Assembly (NCBI GenBank): GCA_031119205.1
Contig: JAVHYF010000041.1
Coordinates: forward strand, 1-34,281
Direction of reading: 5' to 3'
DNA: 34,281 bases
Source of the DNA: Moraxellaceae bacterium
Lineage (GTDB): Bacteria; Pseudomonadota; Gammaproteobacteria; Burkholderiales; Rhodocyclaceae
The notes beneath the pieces were generated by a model, which was not told where the DNA came from, did no database searches, and worked only from the letters and a program-made list of their open reading frames with translations. A program made the position numbers and the translations under genes. This document shows, piece after piece, positions 5,956 to 14,172 of the stretch; positions within the stretch are counted from its first letter, which is position 1, and the number at the start of each line of letters is the position of its first letter.

Positions 5956-8802
5956 TCAGGCGGACTCGACGCGCGCTGCAAGCTGCAGCACTTCCTCCGG
6001 TGTGAAAGGCTTCTCGAGGCAGGGTAGGCCAGTTTCCTGCAGGAAGGGGGCGATGCTGGCCGAAAGGGTGTCCCCGGTAACGAAGCCCATTCGGGCAGCC
6101 AGGGTCGGGTTGCGCGAACGGATGGCGCGGTAGAGCTCCGGTCCGTTCATGTCCGGCATGCGGATGTCGCAGAAGATGAAGTCGCAGGCGTTGTCCGCCA
6201 GCCAGGCCAGACCGTCCTGTCCGCTGTGCACCACATGGGTGGCATAGCCCGCCGAGCGCAGGATGTCGGCGAGCAGGTCGGCGACTTCCGGTTCGTCGTC
6301 GACCACCAGCACGCGTCCGCTGTTCGGCGAGTCGCTGACGGGCACCGGTGCCGGGGTGTCGGCGCTGCGCGTGCAGCGTGGCAGGCGCAGGACGAAGCTG
6401 GCGCCATCGGACAGGTTCTCCAGCAGCAACTCGCCACCGTGTTCGCGCGCGATGGCGCGACTGACCGACAGGCCGATGCCGGTGCCGGTGCCTTCGCTCT
6501 TGGTGGTGAAGAAAGGGTCGAAGATGCGTTCGCGCAGGTCCTCCGGCACGCCGGGGCCGTTGTCGCTGACACGCAGGACGATGAGGTCTTCCTCCGCACG
6601 GGTGCGGATGTCGATGCTGCGTTCGCCGGCACGGCTCTGCAGCGCATGCTCCGCATTGACGATGAGGTTGAGCACCACCTGGCCGATCTGGTCGGCATCC
6701 ATTTCCACCTGTGGCAGTGCGCTGTCGAGCTGGGTGTTCACGCGCACACCGGCGGTGCGCAGGTTGTAGCCAAGCAGGTCGACGGCACCTTCGACCACAT
6801 CGTTCAAGGACGCAGCGCGGTGCTCCGGCGGGCGCCTTCGCGCCATCGACAGGAAGGTGCGCACGATGCGGCCGCAGCGTTCGGCGGCGTTGCGGATCTT
6901 CTCGGTGTCGGCGCGCAGTGCCGGGTCCTGGACCTTGTCTTCCAGCAGTGCGGCGCGGCCCATCAGGATGGCCAGCGGATTGTTCAGTTCGTGCGCCACG
7001 CCGGCCAGCAATGCGCCCATGGCCGAGAGCTTCTCGCTCTGGCGCAGCGCTTCGCGCTGGCGGGCCAGTTCGGCTGCCGCCTGACGGCGTTCGGTCAGGT
7101 CGAGCAGGAAGGCGGTGAAGTAGCGGCGCTCGCCCACGGTGGTGGCGAAGATGGTCAGTTCCACCGGCAGCTCATGGCCGCTGCGATGCAGTGCGTTGAT
7201 CTCCAGTGGCGAGCCGAGGATGCGTGACTGCCCGGAATCGAGAAAGCGCTTCACGCCGGCGCGGTGCATGCCGCGCATCGCAGGCGGGATGATCAGCTCG
7301 GCCATGTCCTGGCCGAGGACGTCCTGCGCGTTGTAGCCGAAAGTCTTCTCGGCGGCCCGGTTGAACTCCACGACGTGGCCTTCCTCGTCCATCGTCACCA
7401 CGGCGAGCAAGCCGTTCTCCACGATGGCGGTCTTGAAGGCCTCGCTGGCCTTCAGCCTGAAGTCCGCGGTACGGCGCGCCTGGAAGGTCTCGGCGACGGT
7501 TTCCACCCAGGGTTGCCACAGGCGGGGCAGGTGCGGTGCGCTGCCCTGCACCGGTTGCTGATCCTGACGCGACAGGCGCTGGATGTAGTCCACCAGCTTC
7601 AGGGCCGGCAGGATGAACTCGCGACGCAACATGTACACGGTGAGCACCACGGACAGCGCCAGCGCGGCGAGGATCACACCGTAGGGCACGAAGCGCGGCA
7701 GCAGCTGGCCGTTGATTTCCTGATTGCTCACCATGCCGACGAGGTGCCACGGCGCGTGGCCCAGCGGATGCGCGAACAGCGTGCCGGAGGGCGTGTCGAT
7801 GTAATGACGCGGCGAGGCGGCCGCCTGGCTGATGTTGCCGGCATCGAGGTCCGGGGCCTTCAGGTCGGCGAACTTCGGCAGCACGTCGTCGGGGAGGCCG
7901 GCGCTGTCGGCCAGCACGAAACCCTTGGCGTCGACGATCAGCAGCCGGCCGACCGGGCGCGCCAGATCCTTGATGAAAGCCTGCAGCGTAGCGAGGCGTA
8001 CGTCGGTGCCGACGATGCCGCCGAACTGCCCGTTCACGTAGTACGGCGCGGCATGGGACACCATCGGCCCGGTGCCTGCAGCATCGATATAGGGCTCGGT
8101 CCAGTAGGCCTTGCGATCCGGGTTCACCTTGGGCGTGCCGGCGACGAACACCTCGTAGCTGAAGTAGCTCGACATGGCCTTGTTCAGGGAGGCGTGATCA
8201 AGCTTCTCGACCAGCTCGCGGCTGGTCACCCAGGGATACACCGAGAAGAAGTTCTGGCCGGCGGGGAAGATGTAGGACCAGCGGAAATGCGGCGACACCT
8301 CGTGCGTCAGGCGCACCACGCTGAAAAACTCCAGCGCCTGGTCCAGCACGCCGCGGCCGGTGGTGGCACGGCGCGGATCGTCCTCCCACCACAGCACCTG
8401 GCCGACGCGTTTCTGCAGGGCCGAGGGCAGGCGGTCCAGCGTGTAGCCATCGGCTTCGCCGAGGTCCGTCCGTCGTGCCGTGAAATGCCGGCGCAGGTCG
8501 CTGGGCGTACTGGGTGGGCTGGTGAGGAAGCCTTCCGACCAGGCCTTCATCTGCAGCACGTGGTCATTGGCCTGCTTGGCCACGGCGTCGAGCAGGATGG
8601 CGTGGCCGCGACCGGCCTCAGCAAGATCCTGCAAGCTGCTCTCGCGCTGTTCGCGGTACTGCACGATAGCCAGCACCAGCACCACCACGAACAGCGGCAG
8701 TGCCAGCATCAGCATCATGCCGCGGAAGCGCTGGGCAAGGCGTGAGTCGAGCGGAGCGGCGGATTCCGCCGCCACCATGGCGGGTAGCTCGGAGGGCTTC
8801 AC
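5956..8802 (-). CDS. Hybrid sensor histidine kinase (dCache, PAS, HisKA, HATPase, REC)
   Basis: The protein has 948 residues. Membrane segments lie at about 28-48 and 371-391, and between them is a periplasmic double-Cache sensor domain (YWTEPYIDAAGTGPMVSHAAPYY-like core near 233-255). A PAS domain (about 453-570) follows, then the HisKA helix with the phospho-acceptor H604 (AHELNNP), and the ATPase with the N box (N716), DNGPG (747-751) and GTGTGIGL (771-778). A C-terminal receiver has D879 and K931. Such Cache sensors usually bind small organic ligands; the ligand is unknown. The start overlaps the regulator stop by 4 bases (ATGA), so they form one operon. The extra receiver may feed back on the kinase or pass phosphate to another protein. 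Confidence 0.95.
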   Translation of the reverse strand: MKPSELPAMVAAESAAPLDSRLAQRFRGMMLMLALPLFVVVLVLAIVQYREQRESSLQDLAEAGRGHAILLDAVAKQANDHVLQMKAWSEGFLTSPPSTPSDLRRHFTARRTDLGEADGYTLDRLPSALQKRVGQVLWWEDDPRRATTGRGVLDQALEFFSVVRLTHEVSPHFRWSYIFPAGQNFFSVYPWVTSRELVEKLDHASLNKAMSSYFSYEVFVAGTPKVNPDRKAYWTEPYIDAAGTGPMVSHAAPYYVNGQFGGIVGTDVRLATLQAFIKDLARPVGRLLIVDAKGFVLADSAGLPDDVLPKFADLKAPDLDAGNISQAAASPRHYIDTPSGTLFAHPLGHAPWHLVGMVSNQEINGQLLPRFVPYGVILAALALSVVLTVYMLRREFILPALKLVDYIQRLSRQDQQPVQGSAPHLPRLWQPWVETVAETFQARRTADFRLKASEAFKTAIVENGLLAVVTMDEEGHVVEFNRAAEKTFGYNAQDVLGQDMAELIIPPAMRGMHRAGVKRFLDSGQSRILGSPLEINALHRSGHELPVELTIFATTVGERRYFTAFLLDLTERRQAAAELARQREALRQSEKLSAMGALLAGVAHELNNPLAILMGRAALLEDKVQDPALRADTEKIRNAAERCGRIVRTFLSMARRRPPEHRAASLNDVVEGAVDLLGYNLRTAGVRVNTQLDSALPQVEMDADQIGQVVLNLIVNAEHALQSRAGERSIDIRTRAEEDLIVLRVSDNGPGVPEDLRERIFDPFFTTKSEGTGTGIGLSVSRAIAREHGGELLLENLSDGASFVLRLPRCTRSADTPAPVPVSDSPNSGRVLVVDDEPEVADLLADILRSAGYATHVVHSGQDGLAWLADNACDFIFCDIRMPDMNGPELYRAIRSRNPTLAARMGFVTGDTLSASIAPFLQETGLPCLEKPFTPEEVLQLAARVESA

Positions 8803-9506
8803 GCGCGTACGAACATGTAGCCGGCGCCGCGCACGGTCTTCAGCACTTCCGGCTTCTCGGGGTCGATCTCGATCTTGCGACGCAGGCGCATGATGCGCAG
8901 GTCGATGGAGCGGTCGAACACTTCCCAGCCACGGTTGTGGGCCAGCTCCATCAGGGTGTCGCGATCCAGCACCCGGTTGGGGTTGTCGGCGAAGACCTTG
9001 AGCAGGTCGTACTCCATCGCGGTGATGGCGATCTCGGTCTGGCTGGCGTCGAAGAGCTTGTGGGAAACGAGGTCGAGTTCGCAGCGGCCGAAGGCCAGGC
9101 GCTGCGGGGCACGTTGCGGCGCGCTGGCGCGGTCGTCCAGGCGGCGCAGCACGCTCTTGATGCGGGCCAGCAACTCGCGCAGGTCGAAAGGCTTGGCGAT
9201 GTAGTCGTCGGCCCCCATTTCCAGGCCGACGATGCGGTCCACCACGTCAGCCGCGGTGGTCAGCATGACGATGCCGGTCTGCTTGTGGGTGTCGCGCAGC
9301 CAGCGTGCCAGCGACAGGCCGTCCTCGCCGGGCATGTGGATGTCGAGGATCGCCAGGCGCGGCACCTCGCGCGCCACCGCCTCGCGCGCAGCCGCAGCGT
9401 CGCGCGCGGTGGTGACGGCAAAACCATGGCGGCCGAAATACTCCGCGACGATCTCGCGCAGCTCTTCCTCGTCATCCACCACCAGCAGTGGCGTACCGTT
9501 GCTCAT
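8799..9506 (-). CDS. OmpR/PhoB-family response regulator
   Basis: This 235-residue protein has a receiver domain with the acidic pocket D11-D12, phospho-acceptor D55 and K105, and a C-terminal winged helix (about 132-232) ending in DLRIMRLRRKIEIDPEKPEVLKTVRGAGYMF-type sequence typical of OmpR regulators. It is the first gene of the operon with the hybrid kinase. A good ribosome-binding site (AGAGGAACGAGG) precedes the ATG. Upstream are a TATGAT -10 box without a good -35 and a direct-repeat site at the place where an activator would bind, so autoregulation is likely. A similar site precedes the globin gene. Confidence 0.95.
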   Translation of the reverse strand: MSNGTPLLVVDDEEELREIVAEYFGRHGFAVTTARDAAAAREAVAREVPRLAILDIHMPGEDGLSLARWLRDTHKQTGIVMLTTAADVVDRIVGLEMGADDYIAKPFDLRELLARIKSVLRRLDDRASAPQRAPQRLAFGRCELDLVSHKLFDASQTEIAITAMEYDLLKVFADNPNRVLDRDTLMELAHNRGWEVFDRSIDLRIMRLRRKIEIDPEKPEVLKTVRGAGYMFVRA

Positions 9507-9532
9507 GCCTCGTTCCTCTTGTTGTCCGCACG

Positions 9533-9538
9533 ATCATA
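9533..9538 (-). promoter_or_regulatory. -10 element of the response-regulator promoter
   Basis: On the minus strand the sequence TATGAT matches five of six consensus bases. The expected -35 position (9556-9561) reads TGCGGG, which is poor. A promoter with a weak -35 next to a bound direct repeat (9565-9582) is typical of activator-dependent promoters. The transcription start would be near 9526, about 20 bases before the regulator start codon. Confidence 0.5.
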
Positions 9539-9564
9539 CGGCGCCGGCATTGCTGCCCGCACGC

Positions 9565-9582
9565 ATCGAAACAATTGAAACA
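9565..9582 (-). promoter_or_regulatory. Direct-repeat operator B upstream of the response regulator
   Basis: Read on the minus strand, two 9-bp units, TGTTTCAAT and TGTTTCGAT, are joined directly. Both units match those of operator A (5918-5935) apart from single-base changes; TGTTTCGAT is present at both places. The site abuts the weak -35 of the response-regulator promoter, at about -39 to -56 from the predicted start. The likely binder is the regulator itself. Confidence 0.6.
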
Positions 9583-9614
9583 GAGCTGCCGCGGGATGCG
9601 GCGGCCCTTCCGTC

Positions 9615-9669
9615 CAGCCTCGGTTCAACCGCAGTCCAACCTCCGTTGAACCTCAGTCGGACCTCAGTC
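9615..9669. repeat. Five degenerate 11-bp tandem repeats
   Basis: Five consecutive 11-base units read CAGCCTCGGTT, CAACCGCAGTC, CAACCTCCGTT, GAACCTCAGTC and GGACCTCAGTC on the plus strand. The last two differ at one position. The array runs from the intergenic region into the stop codon of the methyltransferase gene, upstream of the response-regulator promoter. An 11-bp period places every unit on the same face of the DNA helix. Function unknown. Confidence 0.65.
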
Positions 9670-10815
9670 GAAAAACTCGGCGAATGTGGCTGGCAGCAGG
9701 CAGGTCTGCAGGCTGCGCTGCGTGAACAGATGGCGGCCGTCGCACTTGAAGCCCAGTTCTTCCCAGTCCACCGCGGTGTTCAGCAGCTCCACCGCGCGGC
9801 CCATGTCCATGCCTTTGATGCGTGGAAACAGGGCGAGGATGGCGCCGTCGTAGTCCCGGCAGTCGTGCAGGAAGAAAGGTTGCGCGCGTCGTGTCTTGCC
9901 GTTCACGTAAATGCGCGGCGACGCGCTCTGGTGATGCTGCCGACCCCAGCGCCACCAGTTGTGCTCTTCGAACTCCCGCACCCTGCGCGCGAGCAGGCGC
10001 GGCTTGTTGGCGAGCAGGTGGGGATGCTGCACGTCGAAGAGCATGCGACGTAGCTCGCCGGTCTCTGCGGTGCGCGAACAGACGAACTCGCGGTTGCCTT
10101 CCGGGTGGGTGAACACCTCGTCGGCACCGGACACCGCGCCGACCCGTACATCGAACAACTGCGCCAGCGGCAGGGTGTAGTCGCCGCGCAGGAACATCAG
10201 CTGCCCGCCCACCTCCGCGAACAGGCGGCCATCATGCATGCGGCGGTCCATGCGGCCGCGCTCGAAGCGGAAGATCGCGCAGTTGGGCACGTACTCGCCG
10301 AAGATGTTGCTGTCGCCCGTCTCGATGAAATCGGTGATCGTGCCCTGCTCGAACAGCCAGCGGTTGAGCTTGCGCGCGGCCGTCAGCTTGATGAAGTCGC
10401 GCGGCACGATGAACACCAGCTCGCCACCGGGGCGCAGATGGCGCACGCACTTCTCGATGAAGAACAGGTACAGGTTGCTGCGCAGGTCGAACAGATCCAT
10501 CGGCAACAGTGCGCGCGTGGCTGGCAGGATGTCCTGGTGGCGCACGTAGGGCGGGTTGCCGACGATGCTGTCGAACTGCTCCTCCGCCGGGTAGGCGAAG
10601 AAGTCCATCACCTGCGCCATCACCTGCGCATCGGTCGGCGCCACGCTGGCGTCCAGCTCGATGGCGACGCAGCCGGGCAGATGCCGCGCGAAGGCGCCGT
10701 CACCGCAGCTGGGTTCCAGCACGCGGCCTGCGTTGCGACGCAGGGCCAGCATCTGCCGCACCACAGCGGGCGCGGTGAAGACCTGACCGAGGCGCTCTAC
10801 GCGGCTGGCGTCCAT
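9664..10815 (-). CDS. Class I SAM-dependent, probable N6-adenine DNA methyltransferase
   Basis: The protein has 383 residues. Motif X is LGQVFTAPAVVRQML (9-23), the SAM-binding motif I is LEPSCGDGAF (33-42), the acidic ELD follows at 53-55, and motif IV NPPY (87-90) is the catalytic signature of adenine-N6 methylases related to the Eco57I/TaqI group. The C-terminal half (about 190-383) is probably the target-recognition part. No restriction gene is next to it, so it is an orphan methylase or modifies something other than DNA, such as RNA or protein. The start at 10815 avoids overlap with the YjgR stop; the longer frame to 11004 runs antisense-free but inside that gene and lacks family similarity. 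Confidence 0.85.
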   Translation of the reverse strand: MDASRVERLGQVFTAPAVVRQMLALRRNAGRVLEPSCGDGAFARHLPGCVAIELDASVAPTDAQVMAQVMDFFAYPAEEQFDSIVGNPPYVRHQDILPATRALLPMDLFDLRSNLYLFFIEKCVRHLRPGGELVFIVPRDFIKLTAARKLNRWLFEQGTITDFIETGDSNIFGEYVPNCAIFRFERGRMDRRMHDGRLFAEVGGQLMFLRGDYTLPLAQLFDVRVGAVSGADEVFTHPEGNREFVCSRTAETGELRRMLFDVQHPHLLANKPRLLARRVREFEEHNWWRWGRQHHQSASPRIYVNGKTRRAQPFFLHDCRDYDGAILALFPRIKGMDMGRAVELLNTAVDWEELGFKCDGRHLFTQRSLQTCLLPATFAEFFD

Positions 10816-10831
10816 GGGCTGCCTGCGTTGC

Positions 10832-12376
10832 TCAGCGACGGCGGCTGCCGCCCCCGAGGATGGAGCCCAGCACGCCGCGCACGATCTCACGGCCGATGGA
10901 GCTGCTGATGGTGCGGGTGAGTGTCTTGGCGGCGGTCTGTACGAGGCCGTCATGCTGGCCGCCGCGCGGGCCCACCTTGCCGAACAGGATTTCGCCGACC
11001 GCACCGCCTAGCAGGCCGCCGCCGTCACCGGCTGGCGCGGGGGCTGTGCCGGTCGGGTTGGCACCGGCGCTGCCGGCAGGGGCGGCGCCTGCGCCGTTGG
11101 CGACGGCGGCCTTCAATTTCTCGAAGGCCGACTCGCGGTCCAGCGCGTCTTCGTAGGTGCCGTACACCGGCGAGTTGTTGATGGCGGCGTTGCGCTCGTC
11201 CGGTGTCATCGGGCCGATGCGTGAGCCCGGTGCGATGACGAAGGCGCGCTCGACGATGCCCGGCGTGCCCTTCACGTCCAGGCAGGAGATCAGCGCCTCG
11301 CCGACACCGAGTTCGGTGATGGCCGCCTCGGCGCTGAACTTGGGGTTGGCGCGCAGGGTTTCGGCGGCGGTCTTCACGGCCTTCTGGTCGCGCGGCGTGA
11401 AAGCGCGCAAGGCGTGTTGCACGCGGTTGCCGAGCTGGCCGAGCACAGTTTCCGGCACGTCCAGCGGGTTCTGCGTCACGAAGTAGACGCCGACGCCCTT
11501 GGAGCGGATCAGGCGTACTACCTGCTCGATCTTTTCCAGCAGGGCGGGCGGTGCATCGTTGAACAGCAGGTGGGCTTCGTCGAAGAAGAACACCAGCTTG
11601 GGGCGGTCGAGGTCACCGGCTTCCGGCAGTTGCTCGAAGAGTTCTGCCAGCAGCCACAGCAGGAAGGTGGCGTAGAGCTTGGGCGAGTTGTAGAGCTTGT
11701 CGGCGGCCAGGATGTTGATGACGCCGCGGCCGTTCTCGCCGGTCTGCATCAGGTCGTCGATGTTGAGCATCGGCTCGCCGAAGAACTTGTCGCCGCCCTG
11801 TTGTTCCAGCGTCAGCAGGCCGCGCTGGATGGCACCGATGCTGGCGGCGGACACGTTGCCGTAGCTGGTGGTGAGCGTCTTGGCGTTGTCGCCGACGAAC
11901 TGCACCATGGCACGCAGGTCTTTCAGGTCCAGCAGCAGCAGGCCGTTGTCATCGGCCACCTTGAAGACGATCTGCAGCACGCCGGCCTGGGTGTCGTTGA
12001 GCGACAGCAGGCGGCCGATCAGCAGCGGGCCCATGTCGGACACGGTGGCGCGCACCGGGTGGCCGCTCTCACCGAACACGTCCCAGAACACCACCGGATT
12101 CTTCACCGGCTCCCAGTCGGTGATGCCGATGGCGGCCAGGCGCTCCTGCAGCTTGGGTTTCATTTCGCCGGCGGCACCAGCACCCGAGAGGTCACCCTTC
12201 ACGTCGGCCATGAACACCGGCACGCCGATGCTGGCGAAGCCTTCGGCCAGCTTCTGCAGGGTGACGGTCTTGCCGGTGCCGGTGGCGCCGGTGATCAGGC
12301 CGTGGCGGTTTGCCATGCCGGGCAGCAGGGCGATGTCGAGGTCGCCGCTCTTGGCGATGATGAGGGGCTGGGCCAT
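10832..12376 (-). CDS. yjgR: HerA/FtsK-like ATPase of the YjgR (DUF853) family
   Basis: The 514-residue protein begins [20 protein letters not shown]. The Walker A motif is GATGTGKT (30-37) and Walker B is [13 protein letters not shown]. The sequence then has the YjgR-typical sensor region [24 protein letters not shown]-like and ends with a Gly/Ala/Pro-rich linker and a basic GGGSRRR tail. These are cytosolic hexameric ATPases of unknown cellular role, related to HerA. The ATG at 12376 was chosen over 12421 because it has GGAG upstream and gives the family N-terminus. The methyltransferase gene starts 16 bases after its stop, so they may be cotranscribed. Confidence 0.93.
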   Translation of the reverse strand: MAQPLIIAKSGDLDIALLPGMANRHGLITGATGTGKTVTLQKLAEGFASIGVPVFMADVKGDLSGAGAAGEMKPKLQERLAAIGITDWEPVKNPVVFWDVFGESGHPVRATVSDMGPLLIGRLLSLNDTQAGVLQIVFKVADDNGLLLLDLKDLRAMVQFVGDNAKTLTTSYGNVSAASIGAIQRGLLTLEQQGGDKFFGEPMLNIDDLMQTGENGRGVINILAADKLYNSPKLYATFLLWLLAELFEQLPEAGDLDRPKLVFFFDEAHLLFNDAPPALLEKIEQVVRLIRSKGVGVYFVTQNPLDVPETVLGQLGNRVQHALRAFTPRDQKAVKTAAETLRANPKFSAEAAITELGVGEALISCLDVKGTPGIVERAFVIAPGSRIGPMTPDERNAAINNSPVYGTYEDALDRESAFEKLKAAVANGAGAAPAGSAGANPTGTAPAPAGDGGGLLGGAVGEILFGKVGPRGGQHDGLVQTAAKTLTRTISSSIGREIVRGVLGSILGGGSRRR

Positions 12377-12452
12377 GGGGGAGCTCCGATGACAAGCGGG
12401 CAGGGCGCCGTCGCCCGGCAATGGTAGCGGAAAGGTGGGTGCGTGAACAGAA

Positions 12453-12478
12453 ACGGCCGGGCGTTGTGGCCCGGCCGT
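12453..12478 (-). terminator. Terminator of the secreted-protein gene
   Basis: On the minus strand a perfect 10-bp stem (ACGGCCGGGC, loop CACAAC, GCCCGGCCGT) is followed by TTTCTGTT. It lies about 30 bases after the stop of the 12512-13219 gene and before the YjgR start, so it separates the two transcripts. Confidence 0.75.
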
Positions 12479-12511
12479 ACGGTGTGGAGGTGGTGGTGCG
12501 AGGGGCGTCGT

Positions 12512-13219
12512 TTACTTGCCTTCGCAGCCCGCGTTGCAGCGGTCGAAGGTCTGCAGACAGGCAGCGCTGTTGCCGCAGCTGTACAGGCGCGAACCACAGG
12601 ACTGCACGCACTGGCTGTAGGCCGGGCTGCGCTGCAGGGTGGTGGGCACGCCTACAGTGTTGCCCTTCTTCGGCGTGGCACTGCGGGCAGGGGCGGGCGG
12701 CAGCTGGCAGGACGCCAACTGGAAGTCGCGCGGCGGGCCGGGCAGCAGGTTCCAGTCATCCACCGCGAACTGCAGGTCGGTCTGGATGGATTCCACTTCA
12801 GCGGCGCTCGGCAGCATGCCGGAGCGGCGCAGGATGGCGAGCGCCTGGCAGTCGGCACGGCGGGCATCCGACAGGGCGCGCACGCCGCTGGTGGGCAGGT
12901 TCAGCTGGTGGCGGGCGCATTCGTGGGCGAACAGGAACATGCGCGTTTCCGGCAGCAGTTGCGGCAGGCGCTGCGGGTTGTAGGCCAGGCTGGTGCGGCC
13001 GTTGTCGACGCGGGTCTCGACGATGGGGCCGAGGCCGGGATCGGCCTGCGAGGGGATGGCGCGGCCCAGTCCGTCGGTGCAGCCACCGAAGTTGAAGTTG
13101 ATCTGGGTGACCGTGTAGTCCCCCGACTGTGCCTGCGCCGGCAGGGCGAAGCCGAGCACAGTGAGGCTGGCGAGGGCTGCTCCGAGGGCTTTCAATAGGT
13201 GGGCGGCGAAGTTGCGCAT
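12512..13219 (-). CDS. Secreted Cys-rich protein with degenerate metallopeptidase motif
   Basis: The 235-residue protein has a signal peptide (1-30, cut after AQA). The middle carries FLFAHECARH (H99, E100, H104) and, 19 residues on, RRADCQA. This resembles the HExxH ... ADxxA arrangement of zinc metallopeptidases, but the second His is replaced by Arg (R103), with a His one place later. The C-terminal 35 residues hold six Cys with mirror spacing: C204, C208, C215, C221, C228 and C232 (CX3C-X6-C-X5-C-X6-CX3C), probably three disulfides. I do not recognise a named family. It stands alone, with its own terminator, divergent from yebC. It is probably periplasmic; catalytic activity is doubtful. 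Confidence 0.75.
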   Translation of the reverse strand: MRNFAAHLLKALGAALASLTVLGFALPAQAQSGDYTVTQINFNFGGCTDGLGRAIPSQADPGLGPIVETRVDNGRTSLAYNPQRLPQLLPETRMFLFAHECARHQLNLPTSGVRALSDARRADCQALAILRRSGMLPSAAEVESIQTDLQFAVDDWNLLPGPPRDFQLASCQLPPAPARSATPKKGNTVGVPTTLQRSPAYSQCVQSCGSRLYSCGNSAACLQTFDRCNAGCEGK

Positions 13220-13321
13220 GGTCAGACTCTCTGCAGCTGGTTGGCCAGCTTGTTGATTCGTAATGAATCCAATCTAGCAAAGCGCCTGTCCGCGCCAGCC
13301 GGTCGGGCTGATCGGCGGTTG

Positions 13322-13327
13322 TATAAT
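13322..13327 (+). promoter_or_regulatory. -10 element of the yebC promoter
   Basis: A perfect TATAAT lies 47 bases before the yebC start codon. No good -35 is visible at 17 bases upstream (CCGGTC region). The start point would be near 13334. It is the only promoter-like element between the divergent genes that reads towards yebC. Confidence 0.5.
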
Positions 13328-13374
13328 CCCGCCCTTTGACTGCAACGGGCGCGCAGACGCCGGGGACGTACGTT

Positions 13375-14100
13375 ATGGCTGGTCACTCCAAATGGGCCAA
13401 CATCCAGCACCGCAAGGGTCGTCAGGACGCCAAGCGCGGGGCTGTCTTTACCAAGCTGATCAAGGAAATCACCGTCGCGGCCAAGATGGGCGGCGCGGAT
13501 GCCAACTCCAACCCGCGCCTGCGCCTGGCCATCGACAAGGCCAAGGCCGTGTCGGTGCCGAAGGACAACATCGAGAACGCCATCAAGCGCGGTACCGGCC
13601 AGCTCGAAGGCGTGGTGTACGAAGAGGCCCGCTACGAGGGCTACGGCATTGCCGGCGCCGCCGTCATGGTGGATTGCCTGACCGACAACAAGACGCGGAC
13701 CGTCGCCGACGTGCGCCACGCGTTTTCAAAGTTTGGCGGCAACATGGGCACCGACGGCAGCGTGGCCTTCCAGTTCAAGCACTGCGGCACCCTCGTGTTT
13801 GCGCCCGGCACCAATGAAGACGCGCTGATGGAGGCCTCGCTGGAGGCTGGCGCCGAGGACGTGGTGAGCAACGACGATGGCTCCATCGAAGTGAGCACCG
13901 GCCCCTGGGAGTTCACCCAGGTGAAGGAAGCGCTGGAGGCCGCCGGCTTCAAGGCCGAGTTCGGCGAGGTGACGATGAAGCCGCAGAACGACACCGTGCT
14001 GACCGGCGACGACGCCGTGCGTATGCAGAAGCTGCTGGATGCGCTGGATTCGCTGGACGACGTGCAGGAAGTCTATACGTCGGCTGTCATCGAAGACTGA
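13375..14100 (+). CDS. yebC: YebC/PmpR-family protein
   Basis: The 241-residue protein begins [20 protein letters not shown], the unmistakable start of the YebC/PmpR/TACO1 family. It is full length. Older work described these proteins as transcriptional regulators; recent work shows that family members bind ribosomes and help translate polyproline stretches. It is cytosolic. A perfect TATAAT lies upstream. parA starts 72 bases after the stop, so cotranscription is possible. In many genomes yebC sits beside ruvC instead, so this position is a local arrangement. Confidence 0.97.
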   Translation: MAGHSKWANIQHRKGRQDAKRGAVFTKLIKEITVAAKMGGADANSNPRLRLAIDKAKAVSVPKDNIENAIKRGTGQLEGVVYEEARYEGYGIAGAAVMVDCLTDNKTRTVADVRHAFSKFGGNMGTDGSVAFQFKHCGTLVFAPGTNEDALMEASLEAGAEDVVSNDDGSIEVSTGPWEFTQVKEALEAAGFKAEFGEVTMKPQNDTVLTGDDAVRMQKLLDALDSLDDVQEVYTSAVIED

Positions 14101-14172
14101 GCTGGCAACTGAGCGTCACAACAAGCCTCACAACAAGTCGCACGCAGCGACAGAAGCTCCCGGGGGAACAGC

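Noticed and set aside
7264-8745. 493-codon open frame on the plus strand, antisense to the histidine kinase
   Set aside because: High GC produces long shadow frames. The translation has low-complexity His/Gln/Arg/Gly composition and no family motif, whereas the minus-strand frame is a textbook kinase.
13255-13269. Inverted repeat GATTC-GTAAT-GAATC between the secreted-protein gene and yebC
   Set aside because: Arms are only five bases long and nothing else supports an operator.
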